Source of the DNA: Tragulus kanchil
Lineage: Eukaryota > Chordata > Mammalia > Artiodactyla > Tragulidae
Length of the DNA: 64,000 nt
NCBI GenBank assembly: GCA_022376925.1
Contig: JAIOJX010000006.1
Coordinates: 63,325,394 to 63,389,393, forward strand
Direction: 5' to 3'
Shown here piece by piece: positions 23,501-33,110 of the stretch. Position numbers and translations under genes: made by a program. The stretch's first letter is position 1. Each line of letters opens with the position of its first letter. The notes beneath the pieces are model-generated. The model searched no databases. It saw only the letters and a program-made list of their open reading frames with translations, and was not told the origin of the DNA.

Positions 23501-26452
23501 GGAGGATTCTTTGCCCCTGAGCCATCTGGGAAGCCACAGAGACAACATAAATGAACCAAATATGATAGAAAATTTGAAATCTGTATTTGAGATGAATGCT
23601 TGAATTCACTTTGTGTTCATATCTTTGTGATAGAAGGATGATTAATATCTTTCTGTCCAGACTTAAGAAATATAGTAATGAACAGAATCTTCTAGATCAG
23701 TATGTTGCCTCTGTTTCAGGTAGAGATATAATTTCAAGAACTAAGTTTGTAGTACAATTAAGGTCACACATTTCTATAGGGCTAAATATGTCTGCCATTT
23801 ATTTGAAAATCTTGGAAAGGTGACTAAAATTCCACATTAAATCTAACATGGTTTACCAATTTTGGTAACATGGCCTCTGTGCAATGCTGAGTTTTCTTTC
23901 TTTTACTTGGTGCAGGTTTGATGAGAAGACACAATCTATGGAGTCAGGTTTTCCCAAGCAAATAGAGGAAGACTTTTCAGGAGTTGAACCAAAGGTGGAT
24001 GCTGTTTTTGAAGCATTTGGTAAGAGAAAACTCATTTTGTTGTCACTAGGACCCTTGAAACATTCTATAGTATCAGAGGGAAGATGAAAATTGAAATATT
24101 TAATAACAGTTTTCTTTAATCAGGTTCCTCCTACCAATCCTAATTTTCAACTTACAAATTTCATGTCAATTATATGACTACTTCATATAACAAGCTGTAT
24201 AAATCCCTTCAAGTGGTGTGAGCAAGTTAACACTGGCCAGCTGGCTTTCTCCATCCCACCATACTGCTAATGCCCAGGGAAATTTTCTCTATCTTTCCTG
24301 AATAGTCACCCAGTTGCCAATATTTTACTTTCCATGAGCCCAGAGTCTTTTTTTTTATTATTATTCATTATTGGTGGGGGGTGGGGTGGGGAGGGAGGGG
24401 AGCAGGCGGGTCACTTCTATTGGTCTTTCTCTATTTTCATCTATCTTTGTTCTTTGGCTCCCGTGTGCCTCCCATCGCGGTGGCGTCTGTCATCACAGAG
24501 CACCGGCTCTGGGCGCGTGCGCTCCAGAGCTCCGGCTCGGTAATTGGACACATCAGTCCAGCCGCTCTGCGGCACGTGGGATCCTCCCAGGCCAGGGCTC
24601 GAACCGGCGCCCCTTGCACTGCAAGGTGGTGTCCTTACCCACTGGACCACCAGGGGAAGCCCCCCAGAGTCTTTTTTTAAAGACTTTTTTTTTTCCTTCT
24701 CAAGGATAATTGGGTGGAGGGATACATGATCTTTATTGTAAAGTAACCTGAGCACATGATGGCAGAGTCATAAAGGACCATCTATTTCAGAAAGAATCCC
24801 TGAGATTCTCTGAGGCCAGAAATGCCCCTCAGGCTGCTTTGCGAAGAAGGAGGGAAGGGAGGAGTATTGGGAAGGAAAAGTGTAAAGATACCACAGTTTC
24901 TGAATCTGCCGAGAATTCCATCTGATTCCAGGCAGAATAGCCTGATCCTGCTGTCAAACAGAGCTGGAGTAGGATGCTGTCCTCACCCTTTAATTGTTGA
25001 GTGATCTTGAGAAAACATTTAAACTTGTCTGAACCTCAACTTCCTCATTTGTAAAATGGAGTTAGACATAACGCACCTCATAGGGTTTTTTGCAGAAATA
25101 AATGAAAAGCAAAAGTCACGTAAAATGCTTAACATAGTTCCTGGCACATAGTAAAATTCTATGAACACTTTCTACTTTTAAGTATCTATTATTCTGAGTT
25201 TTGTGTGCTGCCAAATTTATCTATTTGAAAAAAAAATCCTTACTATTTCCCCTGTCTGTATTTGCAGGGTTTTACTATTTCTTCAATGGATCTTCACTGT
25301 TGGAGTTTGACCCAAATGCAAAGAAAGTGACGCATGTTTTAAAGAGTAACAGCTGGTTAAATTGTTAGAAGATGCTTAGAAGGCATAACATGGGCATTTT
25401 AAATGAGGCCAATGTCTTCACCTACGTCTCTGTGAACTGAAATGTTTACTGTTCTCCTGTGTATCTAGTGACTGAAAATGAGAGTGTGAGCTGTGTGCCT
25501 TGCTCATTAGCCTCACATATTACAGGGCATTCAAATGGGCTGTGCATTTGCACTTTGGTCACGGGGTTTAGCCTCCCACAGGAACAAAGGAAGTATTTGT
25601 GCAACAGACAAGCAACTGTATATAGACTATTTGCTTATTTAATCATCAGTCCAGCCGCTCTGCGGCACGTGGGATCCTCCCAGGCCAGGGCTCGAACCGG
25701 CGCCTTGCACTGCAAGGTGGTGTCCTTACCCACTGGACCACCAGGGAAGCCCCCAGAGTCTTTTTAAAGACTTTTTTTCCTTCTCAAGGATAATTGGGTG
25801 GAGGGATACATGATCTTTATTGTAAAGTAACCTGAGCACATGATGGCAGAGTCATAAAGGACCATCTATTTCAGAAAGAATCCCTGAGATTCTCTGAGGC
25901 CAGAAATCCCCCTCAGGCTGCTTTGCGAAGAAGGAGGGAAGGGAGGAGTATTGGGAAGGAAAAGTGTAAAGATACCACAGTTTCTGAATCTGCCGAGAAT
26001 TCCATCTGATTCCAGGCAGAATAGCCTGATCCTGCTGTCAAACAGAGCTGGAGTAGGATGCTGTCCTCACCCTTTAATTGTTGAGTGATCTTGAGAAAAC
26101 ATTTAAACTTGTCTGAACCTCAACTTCCTCATTTGTAAAATGGAGTTAGACATAACGCACCTCATAGGGTTTTTTGCAGAAATAAATGAAAAGCAAAAGT
26201 CACGTAAAATGCTTAACATAGTTCCTGGCACATAGTAAAATTCTATGAACACTTTCTACTTTTAAGTATCTATTATTCTGAGTTTTGTGTGCTGCCAAAT
26301 TTATCTATTTGAAAAAAAAATCCTTACTATTTCCCCTGTCTGTATTTGCAGGGTTTTACTATTTCTTCAATGGATCTTCACTGTTGGAGTTTGACCCAAA
26401 TGCAAAGAAAGTGACGCATGTTTTAAAGAGTAACAGCTGGTTAAATTGTTAG
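17446..26452 (+). CDS. MMP3: Stromelysin-1 (matrix metalloproteinase-3), ten exons, 477 aa
   Basis: Secreted zinc endopeptidase that cleaves proteoglycan, fibronectin, laminin and other matrix proteins and activates other pro-MMPs. Coding exons: 17446-17550, 18286-18530, 18621-18769, 18892-19017, 19554-19718, 19894-20038, 22502-22635, 23022-23181, 23916-24019, then 25268-25368 or its copy 26352-26452. All introns are GT-AG, phases are continuous, and the sum is 1434 nt including TAG. Seen: signal peptide 1-17, propeptide with PRCGIPDV cysteine switch (Cys92), structural-zinc ligands His168/Asp170/His183/His196, [11 protein letters not shown] at 218-228, Met-turn ALMYP, Pro-rich hinge, hemopexin domain closed by Cys290 and Cys477. 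The MMP3 call rests on the signal peptide, the hinge and the SNSWLNC ending; several residues are MMP10-like, so an MMP3/MMP10 ancestor-like state is the alternative. A truncated exon 7 copy and a doubled exon 10 come from local duplications. Confidence 0.95.
17551..18285 (+). other. MMP3: MMP3 intron 1
   Basis: 735 nt, GT-AG. No repeat family recognised and no coding potential seen. Confidence 0.8.
18286..18530 (+). CDS. MMP3: MMP3 exon 2: propeptide and cysteine switch
   Basis: Residues 36-117. It carries the peptidoglycan-binding-like propeptide helices and the cysteine switch PRCGIPDV (Cys92 holds the active-site zinc in the zymogen). The consensus has Val where this copy has Ile94. By homology the activation cleavage falls at Tyr99-Tyr100; human MMP3 has Phe100 as mature N-terminus. 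Acceptor TTAG, donor GTAATG. Confidence 0.95.
18621..18769 (+). CDS. MMP3: MMP3 exon 3: start of catalytic domain
   Basis: Residues 117-167. It contains the conserved Asn120-Tyr-Thr N-glycosylation sequon and the WEEVTPLTF and EGEADIMI motifs of the metzincin beta sheet. Acceptor is ATACAG, donor is GTAAAA. An open frame runs into the intron on the 3' side, but it lacks support as an independent gene. Confidence 0.95.
18892..19017 (+). CDS. MMP3: MMP3 exon 4: structural zinc and calcium loop
   Basis: Residues 167-209. His168, Asp170, His183 and His196 are the four structural-zinc ligands known from human MMP3, and all are present. The DDDEQW segment is the conserved calcium-site strand. Acceptor CTCTCAG, donor GTTAGT. 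Confidence 0.95.
19335..19455 (-). mobile_element. Bov-tA SINE fragment in MMP3 intron 4
   Basis: 'gaacttctccaggggatctt', 'cctgcattgcaggcagattc', 'cccctggggaagcccc'. Only the tRNA-like half is present, preceded by an (AAAAC)n stretch at about 19280-19315. Confidence 0.8.
19554..19718 (+). CDS. MMP3: MMP3 exon 5: catalytic zinc site
   Basis: Residues 209-264. [11 protein letters not shown] gives His218, Glu219 (general base), His222 and His228, followed by the Met-turn ALMYP. The stretch between them, HSNNNEA, differs from the HSANTEA that I recall for human MMP3 and MMP10. Acceptor AATAG, donor GTGAGT. Confidence 0.95.
19894..20038 (+). CDS. MMP3: MMP3 exon 6: hinge and start of hemopexin domain
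   Basis: Residues 264-312. A proline-rich linker ([14 protein letters not shown]) is followed by Cys290 and the first strand of hemopexin blade I ([16 protein letters not shown]). The hinge matches MMP3 much better than MMP10. Acceptor CTTCAG, donor GTCAGT. Confidence 0.95.
20930..21375 (-). mobile_element. Antisense L1 fragment, duplicate
   Basis: First copy of 22020-22465 in duplication H. Confidence 0.65.
21412..21452 (+). pseudogene. Truncated MMP3 exon 7 copy in intron 6
   Basis: The first 41 nt of exon 7 with its acceptor (AG at 21410-21411), identical to 22502-22542, then broken at the junction of duplication H. Read in phase after exon 6, the junction gives CAA TAA, a stop two codons past the break. 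A GTAAAT about 12 nt on could act as a weak donor. Use of this exon would truncate the protein early in the hemopexin domain. Confidence 0.85.
22020..22465 (-). mobile_element. Antisense L1 fragment in MMP3 intron 6
   Basis: 'tgttgttcacagacatgtat', 'ctttttgactgacttcactt', 'gatagtttctagctcc' match antisense L1 3' sequence. It ends about 35 nt before the exon 7 acceptor. Copy at 20930-21375. Confidence 0.65.
22502..22635 (+). CDS. MMP3: MMP3 exon 7 (complete copy)
   Basis: Residues 312-357, hemopexin blade I to II. This is the complete copy: 134 nt, acceptor TTTCAG, donor GTAATT, codon phase joining exons 6 and 8. A 41-nt truncated copy lies 1090 nt upstream (21412-21452). An antisense L1 fragment ends within about 40 nt of the acceptor. 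Confidence 0.93.
23022..23181 (+). CDS. MMP3: MMP3 exon 8: hemopexin blades II-III
   Basis: Residues 357-410, with the repeated WAIRGNE and [12 protein letters not shown] blade motifs. Position 398 is Lys (KEKKKTYFF), so the Asn398 glycosylation sequon that I recall for human MMP3 is absent; human MMP10 also has Lys here. Acceptor AATCAG, donor GTAATA. Confidence 0.95.
23318..23540 (-). mobile_element. BovA2 SINE in MMP3 intron 8
   Basis: 'gctcagtcactcagtcatgt', 'ccatggactgtagccctcc', 'gagccatctgggaagcc'. Well preserved, hence fairly young. Confidence 0.9.
23916..24019 (+). CDS. MMP3: MMP3 exon 9: hemopexin blade III-IV
   Basis: Residues 410-445, starting [10 protein letters not shown] and ending FEAF before a split Gly codon. 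The VEPKVDAV stretch resembles MMP10 more than human MMP3. Acceptor GTGCAG, donor GTAAGA. Confidence 0.95.
24340..24665 (-). mobile_element. CHR-type SINE in MMP3 intron 9
   Basis: GC-rich reverse-oriented SINE: 'gggatcctcccaggccaggg', 'gcactgcaaggtggtgtcc', 'ccactggaccaccagggg'. A G-rich tract (24374-24412) precedes it. The last ~105 nt recur at 25644-25752. Confidence 0.8.
24990..25200 (+). mobile_element. MIR in MMP3 intron 9
   Basis: 'gtctgaacctcaacttcctc', 'catttgtaaaatggag', 'cctggcacatagtaaa' give an unmistakable MIR. Duplicate at about 26074-26284. Confidence 0.85.
25268..25368 (+). CDS. MMP3: MMP3 exon 10, upstream copy
   Basis: Residues 445-477 and the TAG stop. It encodes the end of hemopexin blade IV with Cys477 (SNSWLNC). 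It contains a new sequon Asn451-Gly-Ser where human has Thr451. The coding part is identical to the copy at 26352-26452. Its 3' UTR is cut at 25643, three bases into the poly(A) hexamer, by the start of the second duplicate, so this copy has no poly(A) signal of its own. Confidence 0.85.
25644..25752 (-). mobile_element. CHR-type SINE, partial duplicate
   Basis: Start of the second copy of duplication I. Several short deletions relative to 24551-24665, mostly in base runs. Confidence 0.85.
26074..26284 (+). mobile_element. MIR, duplicate
   Basis: Second copy of 24990-25200 in duplication I. Confidence 0.85.
26352..26452 (+). CDS. MMP3: MMP3 exon 10, downstream copy
   Basis: Identical in coding sequence to 25268-25368, with the same acceptor. 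This copy is followed by the uninterrupted 3' UTR and poly(A) signal, so it is the more likely authentic terminal exon. Splicing from exon 9 to either copy gives the same protein. The duplication is probably an assembly artefact. Confidence 0.85.
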
Positions 26453-26724
26453 AAGATGCTTAGAAGGCATAACATGGGCATTTTAAATGAGGCCAATGTC
26501 TTCACCTACGTCTCTGTGAACTGAAATGTTTACTGTTCTCCTGTGTATCTAGTGACTGAAAATGAGAGTGTGAGCTGTGTGCCTTGCTCATTAGCCTCAC
26601 ATATTACAGGGCATTCAAATGGGCTGTGCATTTGCACTTTGGTCACGGGGTTTAGCCTCCCACAGGAACAAAGGAAGTATTTGTGCAACAGACAAGCAAC
26701 TGTATATAGACTATTTGCTTATTT

Positions 26725-26730
26725 AATAAA
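26725..26730 (+). terminator. MMP3: MMP3 polyadenylation signal
   Basis: Canonical AATAAA about 270 nt after the stop of the downstream exon 10 copy, followed by T- and GT-rich sequence (26735-26765) suited to cleavage about 15-25 nt later. The equivalent place in the upstream copy (25641-25643) is truncated to AAT. Confidence 0.8.
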
Positions 26731-26755
26731 GAGAATTTATTATTTTATCTTATTG

Positions 26756-28194
26756 TGTTGTTTGTTTCAAGAATGAGTTGTCCTCACAATCTTGGGCACA
26801 TTGTGGACTGATCGGTAGACAGGGAAGGTATAGGATTAGGATCTCCACAGCTGAATCCTCAAAATGGGCTCACCCAGAACTGGAGACAATCTGCCACTTA
26901 CCCTCCCAAGGTGTGCTACCAAAGAGATGCTATTTCCACCAACTAGGCAACATATGTGTTCCTGACACACCTAAGGAGAAAGATCAAGGGAAATTATCAC
27001 TTTTGGGGGCAGGCTCTGAAAAAAGTTGTGAAGAAAAATCCTATGATTAAGGCAAATCACCTAGTTTACACACCTCATTTTTCCTGTAGGGAAATAAACT
27101 GGTTCTTTATCTTTTCCTTTTCCTTATATATTCCACCAATGGAGTCCCTTCCCTGCCAAGCAAACAGATGTGCTCCATCAGATACACTCTATTCATGTGT
27201 TAAAATATCTTCCTGTACTCATTTTGTATGTTCATAAGCTCATGGACAAATGCTTGTCCTAAACCTGGTTTGCCATACTTAAGTAATATGTGTGATGTGG
27301 TATTAGCTACACAGTAAGAGCACATTCATGCTGTTACTTATTAATTCATTTGTGAATGATTTATTAATTGTATTCCCTGTTTCAGGCATTGCGCTAGGTT
27401 GTGGGCATAGGAACCTGAGAAAATGTACAACCTCCCTGCCTCATTGAGGTTATAATCCAGAAAAAGAGAATACATGCAAATAGTGACAAGCATGGATATG
27501 CAGCTGCAATTTTAGTAAGAGTTATAAAGGAAAAAAATAGGCTTCTTTGATGGAATAGTAAGAAGATCTCCTTTGAGCTAGATGGTTTTAGAAGTTTTGT
27601 AAGAATGGCATTGGAGAAGGTTTAGAAGAAAGACATGAAAACTAGGTGAGGAGAAGATGGTTTGGACTGAAGTGGTCACGCTGGAGAGTAAGAGACACGA
27701 ATATATATATATATATGATTGACAACAGAACTCTATGATGGCTGAGATATGCAGTTTATTTAAGAGAGAGGGGAGTGGCCAGAAGAATTCCCAGATAGTT
27801 CCTTTCAACATAAGTGTTGATGGGGAAAACCTAGAGAGAAACAGTTTTGTGAAAAAAGTGCAAAAATCAAGAAGAATTGCTTAGTTTTGCTAATTTTTGA
27901 AATGTCTGAGAGATTTCCAAGTAGGATCATGAAGTAGATGGATCTAGAACTCAAAAAAGAAGATATAATGATTATTTGGATATTATTTGACCTTATTATG
28001 GTAATCATTTTGAAATGTATACATATAGTAAATCATTATGCTGTATGCCTAACACTGACCCAATGCTATTTGTCAATTATATCTTATTTTTTAAAAGAGA
28101 GAAGATATCAATAGGTGGGACTTTTCAGCATTTAGATTATTCTTAAAGCATATGAGATATCATATGGAAGATTTTAAGGTGGAACCCAATAAAT
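26756..28194. other. Intergenic downstream of MMP3
   Basis: Contains an L2-like stretch (about 27335-27500, minus: 'ttcaggcattgcgctagg', 'ctgcctcattgaggttata') and a short TA tract (27700-27717). No gene seen. Confidence 0.5.
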
Positions 28195-28426
28195 AACCAT
28201 ATTTTGTTGCCAAGGAATGAACATTTCTTTATTTTAAAAATTAACTAAATTTATTTGGTTTATTTTTTGATAGGTTCTATGTAGCCACAGCACAAATTCA
28301 AAAGGTAAAAAACATATGCAATAAAAAGTTAATTTTCCTCACACCTGTATCATCACTAATTCCTTTTCTTAGAGGCAACCAAGTAGATTGTTAGGAATTC
28401 TTTCAGAGCCGTTTTATATATATTTC

Positions 28427-28640
28427 ATGTTGTTTAGTTGATAAGTCATATTCAGCTCTTTTGTGACCCCACAGACCACATTTCTCTGGGCTCCTGTGAC
28501 CATAGGATTTCCCAGGCAAGGACACTGAGAGAGTTGCCATTTACTCCTCCAAGGGATCTTTCCAACCCAGAGATTGGAGTCAAGTCTCCTGCACTGGCAG
28601 GTAAATTCTTTACCACTGACCAACCAGGGAAGCCCATTTT
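28427..28640 (-). mobile_element. BovA2/Bov-tA SINE
   Basis: 'ttgtttagttgataagtcat', 'ccaggcaaggacactgag', 'ccaaccagggaagccc'. Duplicate at 29572-29785. Confidence 0.85.
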
Positions 28641-28839
28641 ATACATATACAAGCAATAGTATCATCTTTTCATGTTAAAATTGTAGCATGTAGATTCATA
28701 CTGCTCTGCTCTTTGCTATTTTCACTTACTGTAGTCTAAAAACCATTCCACTTTAGTAGAATTTGCTTCACTCTTTCATTGGATCCATTCTATGAAATAA
28801 ATATGTAATTTATTTATTCAGTGTCCTATTGGTTGCTAA

Positions 28840-29010
28840 GTAAGTAATTAAAAGCATACATCAAAGAAATAAAATTTAAACACAAAATAATGAAAAATAA
28901 ATAAAATATATTTACAATAAAGAAAATATTAAATTAAAATAATAATTTAATAATACATAAAATATATACTTAATGATATATTTGAAATAAAAATAATGAA
29001 AAGTAAACCA
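28840..29010. repeat. Low-complexity A/T-rich tract
   Basis: Almost pure A and T with AAATAA-type words. Duplicate at about 29985-30155. Confidence 0.8.
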
Positions 29011-29571
29011 AAGAAAATTGCATCAGAAGGTTATTTTCAGTAGTCAGATACCAGTAGGTGATTCTAAATATTTTACTATTATTCCCAATGCTACAGTGAA
29101 TATCCTTCAACATACTTGTATATCTGATGAAAAGTTTAACCTTCTAAGTCTAAGCAGAGACGGAGGAGTAGGGAAACTATTGTTTAGATTCTATACTATG
29201 AGGTCCATTGGATGTTTTCCACAACAGTGTTGGTGGAGTGATTCTGACTGAAACAAATGGGAATATTGATGTTAGGATACTTTTGTCTACAGGTGGCAAA
29301 AAATTCTTGTTTTCAGATTGCTATACTATAGATTTAAAAAACCATATTTTGTTGCCAAGGAATGAACATTTCTTTATTTTAAAAATTAACTAAATTTATT
29401 TGGTTTATTTTTTGATAGGTTCTATGTAGCCACAGCACAAATTCAAAAGGTAAAAAACATATGCAATAAAAAGTTAATTTTCCTCACACCTGTATCATCA
29501 CTAATTCCTTTTCTTAGAGGCAACCAAGTAGATTGTTAGGAATTCTTTCAGAGCCGTTTTATATATATTTC

Positions 29572-29785
29572 ATGTTGTTTAGTTGATAAGTCATATTCAG
29601 CTCTTTTGTGACCCCACAGACCACATTTCTCTGGGCTCCTGTGACCATAGGATTTCCCAGGCAAGGACACTGAGAGAGTTGCCATTTACTCCTCCAAGGG
29701 ATCTTTCCAACCCAGAGATTGGAGTCAAGTCTCCTGCACTGGCAGGTAAATTCTTTACCACTGACCAACCAGGGAAGCCCATTTT
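29572..29785 (-). mobile_element. BovA2/Bov-tA SINE, duplicate
   Basis: Second copy of 28427-28640 in duplication J. Confidence 0.85.
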
Positions 29786-30452
29786 ATACATATACAAGCA
29801 ATAGTATCATCTTTTCATGTTAAAATTGTAGCATGTAGATTCATACTGCTCTGCTCTTTGCTATTTTCACTTACTGTAGTCTAAAAACCATTCCACTTTA
29901 GTAGAATTTGCTTCACTCTTTCATTGGATCCATTCTATGAAATAAATATGTAATTTATTTATTCAGTGTCCTATTGGTTGCTAAGTAAGTAATTAAAAGC
30001 ATACATCAAAGAAATAAAATTTAAACACAAAATAATGAAAAATAAATAAAATATATTTACAATAAAGAAAATATTAAATTAAAATAATAATTTAATAATA
30101 CATAAAATATATACTTAATGATATATTTGAAATAAAAATAATGAAAAGTAAACCAAAGAAAATTGCATCAGAAGGTTATTTTCAGTAGTCAGATACCAGT
30201 AGGTGATTCTAAATATTTTACTATTATTCCCAATGCTACAGTGAATATCCTTCAACATACTTGTATATCTGATGAAAAGTTTAACCTTCTAAGTCTAAGC
30301 AGAGACGGAGGAGTAGGGAAACTATTGTTTAGATTCTATACTATGAGGTCCATTGGATGTTTTCCACAACAGTGTTGGTGGAGTGATTCTGACTGAAACA
30401 AATGGGAATATTGATGTTAGGATACTTTTGTCTACAGGTGGCAAAAAATTCT

Positions 30453-31138
30453 GAGTGACTTAAAATAATTTATCAAAAACCAACAGGTAAATGCTGCTGA
30501 GGATATGGAGAAAAAGGAAACCTTGATACACAGTTGGTAGAAATATAAATTGGTGCCACCACTATGGAGAACAGTATGGAGGTTCCTGAGAAAATTAAAA
30601 ATAGAATTACCAATATAATCCAATAATACAGCTTCTGGGTGTATATACAGAGGAATGAAATCTGTATCTTAAAGAAATAACTGTGCTCCCATCTTCACTG
30701 AAACATTACTCACAATAGTTAAGACATGGAAACAATGTTAGTATCTGTTGATGGATGAATGGATAAAGAAAATGTGACAAATATACAAATATACAAATGC
30801 AGTATTATTAAATCTTATTGTAAAAAACCCTACCACTTGCAACAATATAGATAAACCTTGAGGCCATTATGCTAAGTGAAATAAGCCATACACAAAAAGA
30901 CTAACACTGCATGATCTCACTGATATGTAAAATTCAAAAAAATAAATCAAATTCATTAAAGCAACGAGTGGAATAGTGGTAGCCAGGGCTAGGTGGGTCA
31001 AGGAAATAGGGAGTTTCTGGTTAAAGCTTAAAAAGTTTCAGTTGTGTTGGGAAGTAACTTCTGGAGATCTCATGTAAAGCCTGGTAACCATAATTGGTAA
31101 TACAGTATTGTATACTCAAAATATGCTAAGTAGATTTT
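30453..31138 (+). mobile_element. L1 3' region, sense, host of nested SINEs
   Basis: 'ggagaacagtatggaggttc', 'ggatgaatggataaag', 'actgatatgtaaaattc' are L1 ORF2-end/3' UTR words in sense. The element resumes at 31716-31795 ('cctcaataaagcagaaaaga') after CHR and BovA2 insertions. Partly duplicated at 31985-32260. Confidence 0.8.
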
Positions 31139-31413
31139 TTTTTTCTTTAATTTTGGCATCTTTTATTGATTTTTTATTTATTCATTTTCATGCATCTTTA
31201 TTCTTCGGTCTGTGTAGGCCTCCCATTGTAGTGGCCTCTCTAGTTGCGGAGCACCGACTGTGGGTACAGGCGCTCCAGAGTGCTGGCTTGTAATTGGACA
31301 CACCCGTCCAGCCGCTCTGTGATAGGTGGGATCTTCCCAGGACAGGGATCGAACCAGTGCCCCTTGCACTGCAAGGAAGACTATTTACTCACTGGACCAC
31401 AAGGAAAGCCCCG
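31135..31413 (-). mobile_element. CHR-type SINE nested in L1
   Basis: 'ggcctctctagttgcggagc', 'gggatcttcccaggacaggg', 'cactggaccacaagg'. Duplicate at 32257-32535. Confidence 0.8.
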
Positions 31414-31494
31414 AGAGTAGATCTTGTGTTCTCAACACCAAGAAAAGGTGACAGATGTGTTACTTAGTTTGATCATGGTAGTCATTTCATAATG

Positions 31495-31713
31495 TATGTG
31501 CTGTACTCAAATTGCTTTAGTTGTGTGCAACTCTTTGCAACTCTGTAGTTGCCAGGCTCCTCTGTCCATGGGGTTCTCCATGCAAGAATACTGGAATGGA
31601 TTGCCATGGCCTATTCCAGAGGATCTTCTTAAACCAGGGATTGAAACCACATTGCCTGTGTCCCCTGCATTGCCTGTAGATTCTTTACCACTGTGCCACC
31701 TGGGAAGCCTTTC
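31495..31713 (-). mobile_element. BovA2/Bov-tA SINE nested in L1
   Basis: 'aattgctttagttgtgtgc', 'gttgccaggctcctctgtcc', 'gtgccacctgggaagcc'. Duplicate at 32617-32835. Confidence 0.85.
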
Positions 31714-32256
31714 ACAATGTGTAGATAGAGCAAAACACAGTATTGTACACCTTAAATATCTATAGTTTTTGTCAATTATACCTCAATAAAGCAGAAAAGA
31801 GGCTTTTTTATTTTTTGCTGATGAAGATAAAAGAGTTTAAAAGTACAGCAGTCAGGCAACTTCTAGTTTCAGTGTGTTCATGCTCTGGCTCCTCCACTGC
31901 ACTCTTGTCTTTACTATGTCTTCTCTGTCAGTTTCACCCTCAGCCTGGCTCTTCTCATGGAAATGTAAGAACTATGGTGGTTCTAGGCCATTATGCTAAG
32001 TGAAATAAGCCATACACAAAAAGACTAACACTGCATGATCTCACTGATATGTAAAATTCAAAAATAAATCAAATTCATTAAAGCAACGAGTGGAATAGTG
32101 GTAGCCAGGGCTAGGTGGGTCAAGGAAATAGGGAGTTTCTGGTTAAAGCTTAAAAAGTTTCAGTTGTGTTGGGAAGTAACTTCTGGAGATCTCATGTAAA
32201 GCCTGGTAACCATAATTGGTAATACAGTATTGTATACTCAAAATATGCTAAGTAGA

Positions 32257-32535
32257 TTTTTTTTTTCTTTAATTTTGGCATCTTTTATTGATTTTTTATT
32301 TATTCATTTTCATGCATCTTTATTCTTCGGTCTGTGTAGGCCTCCCATTGTAGTGGCCTCTCTAGTTGCGGAGCACCGACTGTGGGTACAGGCGCTCCAG
32401 AGTGCTGGCTTGTAATTGGACACACCCGTCCAGCCGCTCTGTGATAGGTGGGATCTTCCCAGGACAGGGATCGAACCAGTGCCCCTTGCACTGCAAGGAA
32501 GACTATTTACTCACTGGACCACAAGGAAAGCCCCG
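32257..32535 (-). mobile_element. CHR-type SINE, duplicate
   Basis: Second copy of 31135-31413 in duplication K. Confidence 0.8.
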
Positions 32536-32616
32536 AGAGTAGATCTTGTGTTCTCAACACCAAGAAAAGGTGACAGATGTGTTACTTAGTTTGATCATGG
32601 TAGTCATTTCATAATG

Positions 32617-32835
32617 TATGTGCTGTACTCAAATTGCTTTAGTTGTGTGCAACTCTTTGCAACTCTGTAGTTGCCAGGCTCCTCTGTCCATGGGGTTCTC
32701 CATGCAAGAATACTGGAATGGATTGCCATGGCCTATTCCAGAGGATCTTCTTAAACCAGGGATTGAAACCACATTGCCTGTGTCCCCTGCATTGCCTGTA
32801 GATTCTTTACCACTGTGCCACCTGGGAAGCCTTTC
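32617..32835 (-). mobile_element. BovA2/Bov-tA SINE, duplicate
   Basis: Second copy of 31495-31713 in duplication K. Confidence 0.85.
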
Positions 32836-33110
32836 ACAATGTGTAGATAGAGCAAAACACAGTATTGTACACCTTAAATATCTATAGTTTTTGTCAATTA
32901 TACCTCAATAAAGCAGAAAAGAGGCTTTTTTATTTTTTGCTGATGAAGATAAAAGAGTTTAAAAGTACAGCAGTCAGGCAACTTCTAGTTTCAGTGTGTT
33001 CATGCTCTGGCTCCTCCACTGCACTCTTGTCTTTACTATGTCTTCTCTGTCAGTTTCACCCTCAGCCTGGCTCTTCTCATGGAAATGTAAGAACTATGGT
33101 GGTTCTAGGC

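Larger units (their letters stand above)
24020..25267 (+). other. MMP3: MMP3 intron 9
   Basis: Holds a CHR-type SINE (24340-24665, minus) and a MIR (24990-25200, plus). Duplication I begins inside the SINE at 24551. Confidence 0.8.
24551..26727 (+). repeat. Direct duplication I (24551-25643 / 25644-26727), doubles MMP3 exon 10
   Basis: Offset 1093 at the start, 1084 after short deletions near the beginning of copy two. Contains SINE end, MIR, exon 10 and 3' UTR. Confidence 0.95.
28195..30452 (+). repeat. Direct duplication J (28195-29307 / 29340-30452)
   Basis: Offset exactly 1145. Filler of 32 nt at 29308-29339. Confidence 0.95.
30861..33110 (+). repeat. Direct duplication K (30861-31988 / 31985-33110)
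   Basis: Offset 1122-1124, abutting copies sharing AGGC at the join, no filler. Both copies carry the nested L1/CHR/BovA2 set. Confidence 0.95.
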
